Positions 12,310-20,451 of a stretch of 64,000 nucleotides of DNA are shown one piece after another. A program made the translations under genes and the position numbers. The notes beneath the pieces are model-generated. The model had not been told where the DNA came from and did not search any database. It worked only from the letters and a program-made list of their open reading frames with translations. The stretch's first letter is position 1. Each line of letters opens with the position of its first letter. The stretch is from positions 3,260,803 to 3,324,802 of the forward strand of contig NZ_FOJF01000001.1 in the NCBI RefSeq assembly GCF_900110995.1, written 5' to 3'. Source of the stretch: Chitinophaga sp. YR573. GTDB lineage: Bacteria; Bacteroidota; Bacteroidia; Chitinophagales; Chitinophagaceae.

Positions 12310-13200
12310 ATGAAGACAAAAGTATTCTTCTTCTTAGTAGTTTGTTTTTTATCAAACGAAGTATTTGCACAAAAAGATAGTCTCAGAATTAAGATTGACA
12401 AAATAGCTAACACCGCTAAAGGCACTGTGGGAGTAGCGATGATACACCTGGAAAGCAGAGATACATTTACACTGAATGGAAACCTGCATTACCCGATGCA
12501 AAGTGTTTACAAGATGCCTTTGGCGATGGCAGTACTGCACGAAGTAGACAAAGGTAAGTTGTCATTAGATCAAAAGATTCATATTCGTAAAGAAGAACTA
12601 TTGCCAACATGGAGTCCTATAAAGACGAAGTATCCGGAAGGAAATGTTGATCTGCCGCTGAGGGAAATATTAGGATATACGGTATCTCAAAGTGATAATA
12701 ACGGATGTGATATATTATTCAGATTGCTGGGAGGAACTGCGAACATTAATAAGTATGTTCATCGTATTGGGATAGATAGTATTGCTATTGCGGCAACGGA
12801 AGAAGAGATGGCCAGAGCATGGGGTGTACAGTTTACCAACTGGTCTACACCAGGAGCGATATTACAGTTACTGGATGGTATCTATAAAGGGAAATACCTC
12901 TCAAAATCAAGTATTGCTGTATTGAAAAAGATGATGCAGGAGACCACTACAGGCCCTGGCAGGATAAGAGGTCTACTGTCTGAAAATACAGTTGTTGCAC
13001 ATAAAACAGGTACTTCCGGTACAAACGATAAAGGAGTTACTTCCGCTACCAATGATGCAGGAGTTATTACATTACCCAACGGGAAACATTTCGCAATAGT
13101 CGTTTTTGTTTGTAATGCCACTGCTGATGAAAAAACAAGAGACGCTGTTATTGCACAGATCACGAAGGTTTTCTGGGATCATTTTGCTTCTTTGAAATAG
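12310..13200 (+). CDS. bla: Class A beta-lactamase
   Basis: The 296-residue enzyme has a signal peptide (residues 1-20, ending EVFAQ), so it acts in the periplasm, hydrolysing beta-lactams by a serine acyl-enzyme mechanism. The motifs are in place: SxxK as QSVYKMP near residues 63-68 (catalytic Ser), SDN near 127-129 (SQSDNNGCD), the omega-loop glutamate in TEEEMARAW near 158, and KTG in AHKTGTSGT near 232. The layout and the GCD after SDN resemble the Bacteroidota class A2 group (CfxA, CepA, PER relatives). The spectrum cannot be read from sequence alone. The 3' end overlaps the end of the convergent LanB gene by 41 bases. Confidence 0.92.
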   Translation: MKTKVFFFLVVCFLSNEVFAQKDSLRIKIDKIANTAKGTVGVAMIHLESRDTFTLNGNLHYPMQSVYKMPLAMAVLHEVDKGKLSLDQKIHIRKEELLPTWSPIKTKYPEGNVDLPLREILGYTVSQSDNNGCDILFRLLGGTANINKYVHRIGIDSIAIAATEEEMARAWGVQFTNWSTPGAILQLLDGIYKGKYLSKSSIAVLKKMMQETTTGPGRIRGLLSENTVVAHKTGTSGTNDKGVTSATNDAGVITLPNGKHFAIVVFVCNATADEKTRDAVIAQITKVFWDHFASLK

Positions 13201-16200
13201 CTATCTGGGAATCATAGTATTTGCTTAAAAAGTGATAGATCACTAGTTCATGTTTACGCTGATTGGAGAGTAACATCCTGTTCAGAAACATATGAATATA
13301 ACTGGAGATTAATTCATCCACAGGTCCTTTAATAAGGTTACGTATACGTAAAGACCTGGTGTTGAATAATACTGTTGCTTCTTCAATCTCATTAGCTGCA
13401 TCCTGTTGCGCATCCAGGAAGCTGCTTAGTTGCCGCATATGCTGCCTGTATTGATCATTTAACTGGGTTTGTAATGCCTGGTCTCCGCCAAATTCTTCAA
13501 AGAAGTGCTTTTGAATTTTCTTCAGCAAAAGAGACTTTTGTGTTAAGGTGTAACCGAAATCCTGCAACAGCATATCCGTACCACGGGCAGCCAATAACCA
13601 TCTAAAGTTTTCGCCGTCTTCTCCTTCCAGCAGATCAATACAATCCAATACAGCTTCACTGTCAAAACAAAAGATAGATTCACTGAGTTCCATGGTAGAG
13701 AAACCATAACGCTCAAGTTCTCTTACATAAGTATCGGTCTGGATTTTATAGACTAATTCACTATCGCTAAAGGATGCATATAGTTTCTCCAGCACCTGCA
13801 TCCAGAAGGTTGGATTGGATGAATGATGGAAACGGAGCCTGATATGATGATCAGGATCTGTATAACGGATGAAAAACCATTTGTCTATGATTTCTTCTGC
13901 TTTAAGAGAATTGATCAGAGGCCTGATGATCGATTTCAATATCTTCTCTGCAGTACTGGTGCCGCAATAAATCTTTACATATAACCATTCACTGCCTGTC
14001 ATGAAACTCCTGGTTGGTATGTTTTCATTAACAGGAGAGAGGAGTAGTTCTTTTTTAGAAGAAGTACTTTTAAACGGTATGATTAACTCGTGCGTAAAGG
14101 GGCCATTGGTGCCAGTTATCCAACAGTTATCAGGTCTGCTTAGCATCTCCTGTATAACAATACGATCTTTCTTTAATAGTGTGTTTAAAAGCAATTGCAG
14201 ACAAGGTTCACTTTCCATATCAATAAACAACTCGTTATCTCCTTCCGTAATTGTAATATAACGGGGAAGATTTAACTGCTTATGGATCTCTTTAATATGG
14301 CTGATATCCTTTAACCTGGGATAATCTTTTTTATAAAGAATCCAGGTAGACTTGCTGAGGATGATTTTTTTATATCGTACAGCAGGTAAAAAACGTTCTT
14401 CTTCCGGCAGGCTCCATTGCCAGCCAGTAGCATGATGTAATTCCTGGAATTGCAAATCACAAAGGAACTTATATACAATCAGGCTACCTGCACTGAAATT
14501 GTGTGCGGTACTTAATCTGGGTATGACGCGTTTGTTTAACTTCTTAGAACGGAGAATGACGATGTTGTTTTTTACGCTTACCATCAGATCTGTGATAGGG
14601 ATTTGATGATCAGGCAGGACACTGCCATTGCCAAGATAGACGATCTCATAGTCCCGTAGCTGTGGACGTGCCAGAATATTGCCCGTGCGGGCTTCCGGTA
14701 AATGGATGATCTCTGCATAAATGCAATCAGGGTTTTGCTGCTCTTCTTCACGCAGGCAAGCTTGCACCTTTTCGCTGAGTACCGCATCACCATGACAAAA
14801 CCTTCCCAAAAGATTAGCCGCAGACGGCCCACCACAGGAGGTGAATTCAAAGAGATAATTACCTTCATCTACAGCTGATGTGCTGCTGCCAAGGATACTG
14901 CCCATCAGGTACAGGCTATCCGGCAGGGAAGGTGTATCCGTTTCTTTCAACTCATCCAGATCCTCATCAGTGAGTACTATTTCCGTTTCATTATTACGTA
15001 AGCAATGCTGTAAACGTTGTGCCTGGAATTTCAGCAGTTTATTCCAGGTGACGGTTTTCGCTTCGTCTTTACTCTTTATAAAGATGTTATCTACTAAAGG
15101 ATTATGATCACCAGCATACCCGGTGTATCCTATACCAGCCTCTGTATCCAGCGCAATAGCCAGCGGTATTTCCTGTTCTTCGTAGCGGTCGCGGAAATGC
15201 TGACAAAACTGTTGCAGATCGGGATTATGATTGCGCCTTGACAGCTTCCATAAAGGAATGATTTGCTGTTGGATATCATTGATCAGTGTATTACTGATAG
15301 TATTGTGAACGGTAGAGAGGAACAAATCCGTTTGCACCAGATCTTTGCTATTGGTATCCGGTAACAGGCTTTTTACCAACGTATGTGTTTGCCGGTATTT
15401 ATCAATATCATTACCTGGCTGTTGTAATAACTCCTGAATTTTATGCAGATAAGGGAAAGCATCTCCCAATCTTTTAATCAGAATAGAAAAGAATTCTTCC
15501 CCGGTGATAGTGGGTTCCAGGTTACTGATTAATAACTGACTGTCTATTAACTCATGAACGAATTCATTTGCTTCTTCATAAGAAATATCCTCACTGACAA
15601 TACAGGAAGATAATGTATGAATAGAGGCGCCATCAGCAGCTGTTGTAAGTATCTGTTGTAAATAGTTGCTATGATTGACAGACGTTAAAGTATAATGCCT
15701 GAATTTATTTTTAATAGTGAAGGCCGCATAACGGAATGTATCTTCAATTTTGTATAAAGAGTTATTGGGATAGAAGATTAAGCGGGATTGTATTTCAGGA
15801 ATCTGTGAGATATTGGATACTAATTCAGCTACATAGTTCATATCCAGCCGGCAACGTTTCTTATGCAGATCAGGATGGGCGATTTCTATATGAGTATGAT
15901 CACTGAACTGCCCGGTAGCGCTACCGGCAAACAGTCCGTAAGGTGTACTGCGGGTACACATACGCAACAGATATCTGAATAATGATAAGACCAGTTTAGG
16001 CTCTTCCTTCTCAACGGAAAACCATTTTACTAACTCCTGGTATAACTCGGGAGAAGCGATATAAATGGCTTCGATTAAATAAGGATCATGAAAAATCTCT
16101 TTTATCTTATCAGATAAATCTTTGTAGGGAATTTTGGTGAACTGGTCTAAGAAATTTACCGGCAGCAAGGGTGTTCTGAGTAAATAGAAATCTTTAACGG

Positions 16201-16207
16201 CTATCAT
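13160..16207 (-). CDS. lanB: Full-length class I lanthipeptide dehydratase (LanB)
   Basis: The 1015-residue protein is a tRNA-dependent class I dehydratase, which glutamylates Ser/Thr of the precursor and eliminates glutamate to give Dha/Dhb. The N-terminus reads FYLLRTPLLPVNFL, the usual LanB opening, and the glutamylation domain (Lant_dehydr_N) covers about residues 1-640 (TRSTPYGLFAG near 90). The elimination domain (SpaB_C, thiopeptide-type) begins about residue 739 with WLYVKIYCGTSTAEKIL and contains DKWFFIRYTDPDHHIRLRFH. Both parts are in one chain, so the enzyme should be complete rather than split. It is divergent from the two precursor genes and LanC, with 247 bases between. No insertion or frameshift is visible. 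Confidence 0.92.
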   Translation of the reverse strand: MIAVKDFYLLRTPLLPVNFLDQFTKIPYKDLSDKIKEIFHDPYLIEAIYIASPELYQELVKWFSVEKEEPKLVLSLFRYLLRMCTRSTPYGLFAGSATGQFSDHTHIEIAHPDLHKKRCRLDMNYVAELVSNISQIPEIQSRLIFYPNNSLYKIEDTFRYAAFTIKNKFRHYTLTSVNHSNYLQQILTTAADGASIHTLSSCIVSEDISYEEANEFVHELIDSQLLISNLEPTITGEEFFSILIKRLGDAFPYLHKIQELLQQPGNDIDKYRQTHTLVKSLLPDTNSKDLVQTDLFLSTVHNTISNTLINDIQQQIIPLWKLSRRNHNPDLQQFCQHFRDRYEEQEIPLAIALDTEAGIGYTGYAGDHNPLVDNIFIKSKDEAKTVTWNKLLKFQAQRLQHCLRNNETEIVLTDEDLDELKETDTPSLPDSLYLMGSILGSSTSAVDEGNYLFEFTSCGGPSAANLLGRFCHGDAVLSEKVQACLREEEQQNPDCIYAEIIHLPEARTGNILARPQLRDYEIVYLGNGSVLPDHQIPITDLMVSVKNNIVILRSKKLNKRVIPRLSTAHNFSAGSLIVYKFLCDLQFQELHHATGWQWSLPEEERFLPAVRYKKIILSKSTWILYKKDYPRLKDISHIKEIHKQLNLPRYITITEGDNELFIDMESEPCLQLLLNTLLKKDRIVIQEMLSRPDNCWITGTNGPFTHELIIPFKSTSSKKELLLSPVNENIPTRSFMTGSEWLYVKIYCGTSTAEKILKSIIRPLINSLKAEEIIDKWFFIRYTDPDHHIRLRFHHSSNPTFWMQVLEKLYASFSDSELVYKIQTDTYVRELERYGFSTMELSESIFCFDSEAVLDCIDLLEGEDGENFRWLLAARGTDMLLQDFGYTLTQKSLLLKKIQKHFFEEFGGDQALQTQLNDQYRQHMRQLSSFLDAQQDAANEIEEATVLFNTRSLRIRNLIKGPVDELISSYIHMFLNRMLLSNQRKHELVIYHFLSKYYDSQIAISKKQNDPRKPS

Positions 16208-16220
16208 AAATAATGCAGAG

Positions 16221-16279
16221 GCATGTAAAAATGGTCAATGGAGCATGTAAAATGCTTAATAAGTTAACTTATTTGACCA
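16221..16279. promoter_or_regulatory. Palindrome and repeats between lanB and the precursor genes
   Basis: A perfect 16 bp palindrome AATAAGTTAACTTATT lies at 16258-16273. It is flanked by TGGTCAA (16232-16238) and its inverse TTGACCA (16273-16279), and by a direct repeat of GCATGTAAAA (16221-16230 and 16243-16252, 22 bp apart, about two helical turns). The position, 50-70 bases before the lanB start in a divergent promoter region, suits an operator. The binding protein is unknown; the response regulator at 18111 is a candidate. Confidence 0.5.
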
Positions 16280-16454
16280 ATATCAGATCCCCCCTGAAAA
16301 GGTGATATTTCCTCTACTGGACAAAAAGCATAAAAAATCCCCTTTTCCCGTGATGAAGGCAAGCTCTGTTTATAATTATCTTTAAAAGGGAGGTCATCTG
16401 TGTCCGCCTGCACAGCTGGTTTCCCATTTATTTTTAACCTATAATGCTACAGTC

Positions 16455-16601
16455 ATGAAAAAAGAATCCGTAAAAAAACTCAGCCTTGGCAAAATCAAGA
16501 TTGCAAAACTGAACACTACACAGTTGCAACTTGCCAATGCTCCTACTTACACAGGATGTAGTCTTTTAAAATGTACTCCCCCTCCGGTAGAACAGCATTA
16601 A
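16455..16601 (+). CDS. lanA1: Class I lanthipeptide precursor peptide 1
   Basis: This 48-residue peptide has a lysine-rich leader, MKKESVKKLSLGKIKIAKL, followed by a spacer and a core with two cysteines (residues 35 and 40) and Ser/Thr at 31, 33, 36 and 41. The LxLGKIKIAxL box is shared residue for residue with the next gene and is the leader recognition motif typical of Bacteroidota lanthipeptides. The sequence ANA at residues 27-29 is at the identical position in both precursors and may mark the leader-core border. The core ends TPPPVEQH. At most two thioether rings are possible. The maximal open frame is too short for standard ORF length cut-offs. Neighbours are LanB (divergent) and LanC. 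Confidence 0.88.
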   Translation: MKKESVKKLSLGKIKIAKLNTTQLQLANAPTYTGCSLLKCTPPPVEQH

Positions 16602-16621
16602 TTTCTAAAAATCAATTTGCT

Positions 16622-16789
16622 ATGAAAAAGACATCAGAGAAAAAATTACAGCTCGGTAAAATTAAAATTGCCAGTTTGAGCCAGGTAAAACCCAGAGGTG
16701 CGAACGCCTATACAGAATCATTTAAGGTTTGTACCAATGATATTAGTCAGGGCGCTCCTATCTGCAGCGTTGATTCCTGCCGTTTTTAA
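16622..16789 (+). CDS. lanA2: Class I lanthipeptide precursor peptide 2
   Basis: This 55-residue peptide begins MKKTSEKKLQLGKIKIASL, aligning without gaps with precursor 1 through the leader box. The core after ANA (residues 27-29) holds cysteines at 37, 48 and 53 and Ser/Thr at 31, 33, 38, 42, 49 and 52, allowing up to three lanthionine or methyllanthionine rings. An in-frame ATG at 16571 would add 17 residues encoded by the end of gene 1 and lacks leader character, so 16622 is the start. The two genes are 20 bases apart and cotranscribed. The cores differ completely, so the locus may make two products or a two-component pair. Confidence 0.9.
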   Translation: MKKTSEKKLQLGKIKIASLSQVKPRGANAYTESFKVCTNDISQGAPICSVDSCRF

Positions 16790-16795
16790 GTAACA

Positions 16796-16830
16796 AATGG
16801 TGGAGCTTTATTCAGCTCCACCATTGCTTT
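16796..16830 (+). terminator. Hairpin between precursor 2 and lanC (attenuator)
   Basis: A perfect 12 bp stem (AATGGTGGAGCT / AGCTCCACCATT) with loop TTATTC is followed by GCTTTTC. It starts 6 bases after the lanA2 stop and ends 13 bases before the lanC ATG. Its weak T tract fits partial termination and protection of the precursor mRNA, which would keep precursor levels above enzyme levels. Confidence 0.75.
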
Positions 16831-16838
16831 TCACAGAT

Positions 16839-18020
16839 ATGGATTATAAAAAGGTTTTACAGGAGATCAGTGTTGCACTTGATTATTATACAGAACAGGA
16901 AAACCCGCCCGGCTTATTAGGTGGTTATACTGGTTGCGCTTTATTCTATGCCTATTATTACAATCTCACCGGTAAAAAGAAGCACCTTAAAAAGGTGCAT
17001 ACCTTATTATTAAAAAGTATACAGGCACTATCCGAAGAGGAACTGATCCCCTCGCATTGTAATGGGATTTCGGGAATAGTGTGGTGTATACAACATCTTA
17101 TCAATGAAGGATTTGCCAGTGCTGATGGAATGGAAGATGTATTCGGAGAAGTGGATACCCTGTTAGGGAGGGTCATGGAACAGGAGATAAAAGAAGACAG
17201 GTATGATTTTCTGCATGAAGGCTTAGGTATCGCTTTATACTTCCTTGAAAAAGAACAACTCTCCCCTTATTTAAATACGTTAGTAAAGCAACTGGAAGCC
17301 ATAGCATATCAGGATGAAAAAGGCATCCGCTGGCGGGATTTTATTTACGGAACAAGGATAGGAGGCACGGATGAACCTGTCTTTAATCTTGGTTTAGCAC
17401 ATGGTACTCCTTCCATTATATCTGTTTTAGGAATGATTCAGCAGAAAGGGATAAAGATCCCTCTGATAAAAGAAAGTATAAACTGGTTGTTATCAACCAG
17501 GAATGAACCAGAAGAAGGAATTACATCTTTATACCCCGTATTGGTAAATGCAAGAAACGAGGCCATAACAGGCAAACAAAGCCGTTTAGGCTGGTGTTAT
17601 GGGGATCTGAGTATCGCTATGACTTTATTAAATACAGGAAACTGGTTGGATAATGATCAGTACAAAGAAGAAGCTCATAAGATTTTCACGTACACGTTAC
17701 AACATCGAAATAATAACAACGGAAGTATATTTGATGCCTGCCTTTGTCATGGGAGTGCAGGTATCGCACATATCTACAGGCGGGCTTATTTAACTTTAAA
17801 AGACCCACGTTTATTACTGGGTGCAGAACACTGGTTACAACAAACACTGCAAATGAAAACATGGAAAGATGGCCTGGCAGGATTTAAATTTTATGCGGAT
17901 GAGAAATATGTAAACAGTTATGGTGTACTGGAAGGCATTGCAGGAATTGGGTTATCATTGATTGCTGCACTGGATCCTGCTACTCCCCCTGCCTGGGACC
18001 GGTGTTTGCTTTTGTCATGA
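16839..18020 (+). CDS. lanC: LanC-like lanthionine cyclase
   Basis: The 393-residue protein closes thioether rings by adding cysteine thiols to Dha/Dhb. The seven-repeat toroid family signatures are visible: GGYTGCALFYAYY near residue 28, LAHGTPSIISVLG near 187, GWCYGDLSIAM near 251 with the first zinc cysteine, CLCHGSAGIAHIY near 300 with the Cys-His zinc pair, and EGIAGIGLSL near 369. An upstream in-frame ATG at 16797 lies in the stem of the hairpin, so MDYKKVLQ at 16839 is chosen. All zinc ligands are present, so it should be active. It probably uses both precursors. Confidence 0.92.
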   Translation: MDYKKVLQEISVALDYYTEQENPPGLLGGYTGCALFYAYYYNLTGKKKHLKKVHTLLLKSIQALSEEELIPSHCNGISGIVWCIQHLINEGFASADGMEDVFGEVDTLLGRVMEQEIKEDRYDFLHEGLGIALYFLEKEQLSPYLNTLVKQLEAIAYQDEKGIRWRDFIYGTRIGGTDEPVFNLGLAHGTPSIISVLGMIQQKGIKIPLIKESINWLLSTRNEPEEGITSLYPVLVNARNEAITGKQSRLGWCYGDLSIAMTLLNTGNWLDNDQYKEEAHKIFTYTLQHRNNNNGSIFDACLCHGSAGIAHIYRRAYLTLKDPRLLLGAEHWLQQTLQMKTWKDGLAGFKFYADEKYVNSYGVLEGIAGIGLSLIAALDPATPPAWDRCLLLS

Positions 18021-18110
18021 GATGTCTCCTAAACTTTCCTTATATTACATATAGTAATGCCAATTATCCTCAAGACCTGTAACCCATTATCTTTTTAAAC
18101 CGGAAACGAC

Positions 18111-18737
18111 ATGATCCGCCTGTATATTTTAGATAATCATCCATTGATATTGGAAGGATTGTATTCACTGTTAAGTATTGAAAAAGATATAATAATAGTC
18201 GGACACGCCCGCAATGGCAATGATTGTCTGACCTTTTTACAAAACAATACTATTGATCTTATTTTGATGGACGTTAGCCTGCCTGATATGGATGGGGTTG
18301 ACCTCTGCGCTACTATCCGGATGGAGTATCCGGAAATCATGATAATAGGACTGAGTTCCCTTACTGAAGGGAAATGTGTAACCGGAATGATAGAAAACGG
18401 CGCCAGCGGATATGTGTTGAATAATGTAGAGAGAGAAGAGCTGTTATACGCCATACATGTAGTATATGAAGGTGATACCTATTTCTCTAAGGAAGCCAAA
18501 CTGGCTATACAGGATGAAAGGAATAATGCCCGTCATCACTTCCCTCACCTTACCCGAAGAGAAAAAGAAGTACTGTTCCTGATTGCAGAAGGGAATACAA
18601 ATCCTGAGATTGCGGAGCAATTGTTTATCAGCGCAGATACGGTGAACAGTCACCGGAAAAATCTACTGGCAAAGCTGGAAGTAAAGAATACTGCTATGTT
18701 GATTAAATATGCGATCAACAATAAGTTACTGGTATAA
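18111..18737 (+). CDS. NarL/LuxR-type response regulator, no kinase nearby
   Basis: The 208-residue protein has an N-terminal receiver domain (LYILDNHPLILEGLYSLL; phosphorylation Asp in LILMDVSLPDMDG near residue 53; the T/S switch in GLSSLTEG) and a C-terminal GerE/LuxR helix-turn-helix (LTRREKEVLFLIAEGNTNPE, SADTVNSHRKNLLAKL). It is 90 bases after lanC on the same strand. No histidine kinase is encoded in the window, so its signal partner is elsewhere. Its position suggests control of the lanthipeptide genes, which is inference. Confidence 0.9.
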   Translation: MIRLYILDNHPLILEGLYSLLSIEKDIIIVGHARNGNDCLTFLQNNTIDLILMDVSLPDMDGVDLCATIRMEYPEIMIIGLSSLTEGKCVTGMIENGASGYVLNNVEREELLYAIHVVYEGDTYFSKEAKLAIQDERNNARHHFPHLTRREKEVLFLIAEGNTNPEIAEQLFISADTVNSHRKNLLAKLEVKNTAMLIKYAINNKLLV

Positions 18738-18740
18738 AAA

Positions 18741-18769
18741 AAGGCTTACCGTTGTACACGGTAAGCCTT
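18741..18769. terminator. Bidirectional terminator
   Basis: The stem AAGGCTTACCGT / ACGGTAAGCCTT (12 bp, loop TGTAC) lies between the convergent response-regulator gene and the gene at 18790. It has an A run on the left (AAAAAAA) and TTGATATTTAAT on the right, so it could serve both strands. Confidence 0.8.
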
Positions 18770-18789
18770 GATATTTAATAATGAGCTGA

Positions 18790-19893
18790 TTAATTGCTTT
18801 TGAATACAATTTTCTCTACAACAACGTCCAGTTTCTTCAGCACAGACTGATCTGTTTTTATCTTCTTACCACCTGTTACCTGGTCGTATAATTTAGGGTC
18901 TCCGGTATTGTTGGCTTTAAAGAGTACACCTACTCCTTTACCTGCAAAGGCTCCACCTTCCCAGCTATCTACTGTTCCTCCGTTTTCCCATTCAAACCCG
19001 TTTATCTTAAAGGGTCTGCCATTTACTTTTGTTACTTTATCCAATGGATCACCTACTTTAATCCCGAAAGGAGACTTCCATTTGGAGTGTTCTTTGGTGA
19101 AGGTGATGGCAGTACCATTCTCTCCATCAAAAATTACTTCCATCTCGTTATCTGTATCCGGGAACACGTAATAAGCGGTACCGGCATCATTACCCTGAAG
19201 GTCTGTAGCGCCATGTGACGTTACATGTTCCTTACCATATAATTCTTCCAGTTGTTCCGGTTTGCGAAGTTTGAACAAGGTACGTACGTCCCAGTTATAT
19301 CCATCTTCAGCAGGTTTTGCTGCTGCAGGAGTAGTAGTCCCTGGTTCAGCAACTGTACCTGGAGTAGTAGCGGTTGCAGGAGCAGGTTCTGTAGCTGTAC
19401 TGTTATCATTATCAGAAGATGCTGGTGTTGGTACCGGCTTCGCTTTTGCTGAACCCGGAGGCGGTAATACCGGCATTCCTCCCGATTTCACCAATGCCGC
19501 TTTATCTTCCAGCAAAGTCTTCGCTTCACCTTTGAATTTATTAACGGTATAAGTAGCAACGGGGAATACACTGTTTTCCTTTATACCCAATGTTTTCAGA
19601 TTAGCGATCAATTGCTGCCTGTTACAGTCACTGTACTGGTAGTAAAACTTCAGTGCAGCATCCAGGGCTGCCGGATCGCTTTTCAGTTCTGTCATTGTTT
19701 TATCAATATCAAGACCACCGGAACCGCTGCGCGACAGCTCTTCCGCTACAAATAACATCCCCAGGTCCGTTTGCGCCAGGTAACGTTCTCCCATTTTTGT
19801 AGTAAGGTCTTCAACAATGTTTTCGGCAAGTTTAGTCTGTGCGTTCAGTGCAAGTGGCAATATGAACACAATCAATGCGATAATCCTTTTCAT
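18790..19893 (-). CDS. Secreted protein of unknown function
   Basis: This 367-residue protein has a signal peptide (residues 1-19, LIVFILPLALNAQ), so it is exported. Residues about 20-130 look helical. A proline/threonine/alanine-rich linker covers about 140-195 (repeated TEPAP, TTPG, TTPA). A C-terminal region from about 200 (YNWDVRTLFKLRKPEQLEEL) has a charged, globular look with several EVIFDGENG-like strands. No family is recognised. It is a single-gene unit between a terminator and an inverted repeat. The frame is intact. Confidence 0.75.
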   Translation of the reverse strand: MKRIIALIVFILPLALNAQTKLAENIVEDLTTKMGERYLAQTDLGMLFVAEELSRSGSGGLDIDKTMTELKSDPAALDAALKFYYQYSDCNRQQLIANLKTLGIKENSVFPVATYTVNKFKGEAKTLLEDKAALVKSGGMPVLPPPGSAKAKPVPTPASSDNDNSTATEPAPATATTPGTVAEPGTTTPAAAKPAEDGYNWDVRTLFKLRKPEQLEELYGKEHVTSHGATDLQGNDAGTAYYVFPDTDNEMEVIFDGENGTAITFTKEHSKWKSPFGIKVGDPLDKVTKVNGRPFKINGFEWENGGTVDSWEGGAFAGKGVGVLFKANNTGDPKLYDQVTGGKKIKTDQSVLKKLDVVVEKIVFKSN

Positions 19894-19903
19894 GCATGGT
19901 TCT

Positions 19904-19930
19904 ATTTAGTGAACTTCACTGTCACTAAAT
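19904..19930. repeat. 9 bp inverted repeat after the polyketide operon
   Basis: ATTTAGTGA and TCACTAAAT are separated by 9 bases. The repeat is 20 bases past the last operon stop (19950) and 11 bases before the start of the 18790-19893 gene. It could be a weak terminator (no T run) or an operator for the downstream gene. Confidence 0.4.
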
Positions 19931-19949
19931 TATGTAATATTCCCGAGTG

Positions 19950-20441
19950 TTAGACAGGATACAGCTTTTTTACCTTATTGATGGGCTGGAGTACAAAAAT
20001 GACAGCCATGGCTCCGCCCAGCAGTCCTGATACGATCGACAGAAGCAACCCGTCAAAGCTGTAATCAGGGGGTAAAGATGCATGTAAAGCAAGCATTAAA
20101 CATAATATTACTGATAATGTAATAGTTGCGTTTACGCCCGCCGTTCTAAACAGGAATTTGTTCTTAGGGAAATGGGGGGAGAACAGCATACCTCCCGTGT
20201 GTTGTTCTATGAGCGTGATGGTTTTTTTTGATATATCTAAGGTGATGAAAAAAGGAAGGAACACGGCCATAGGCAATACATATCTCGCCAGCGGATGAGC
20301 ACCCCGGAACAGATGAACGGCATGCCGGTCTTCGAAATTGAAATAAGGCACAATTCCGTTGATAATCACATTAGAGATAATAGAGATGAGCAGTTGCTTT
20401 TTAGTGAACTTCTTCAGGATGTGTTCTCCGGGCAATTCCAT
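19950..20441 (-). CDS. Small integral membrane protein of the polyketide/glycolipid operon
   Basis: The 163-residue protein has four likely membrane segments, at about residues 16-33, 52-68, 99-118 and 128-150, with short charged loops and a basic C-terminus (KVKKLYPV). No family is recognised. It is the last gene of the nine-gene operon, 10 bases after the acyltransferase gene, so a role in moving or anchoring the product is possible; that is inference from position only. Confidence 0.75.
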   Translation of the reverse strand: MELPGEHILKKFTKKQLLISIISNVIINGIVPYFNFEDRHAVHLFRGAHPLARYVLPMAVFLPFFITLDISKKTITLIEQHTGGMLFSPHFPKNKFLFRTAGVNATITLSVILCLMLALHASLPPDYSFDGLLLSIVSGLLGGAMAVIFVLQPINKVKKLYPV

Positions 20442-20451
20442 ACAAAATGAT

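Noticed and set aside
16330..16390. Promoter for the precursor genes around TATCTTTA (16377)
   Set aside because: The -7-like element has one mismatch and no TTTG lies at the required distance, so it was not called.
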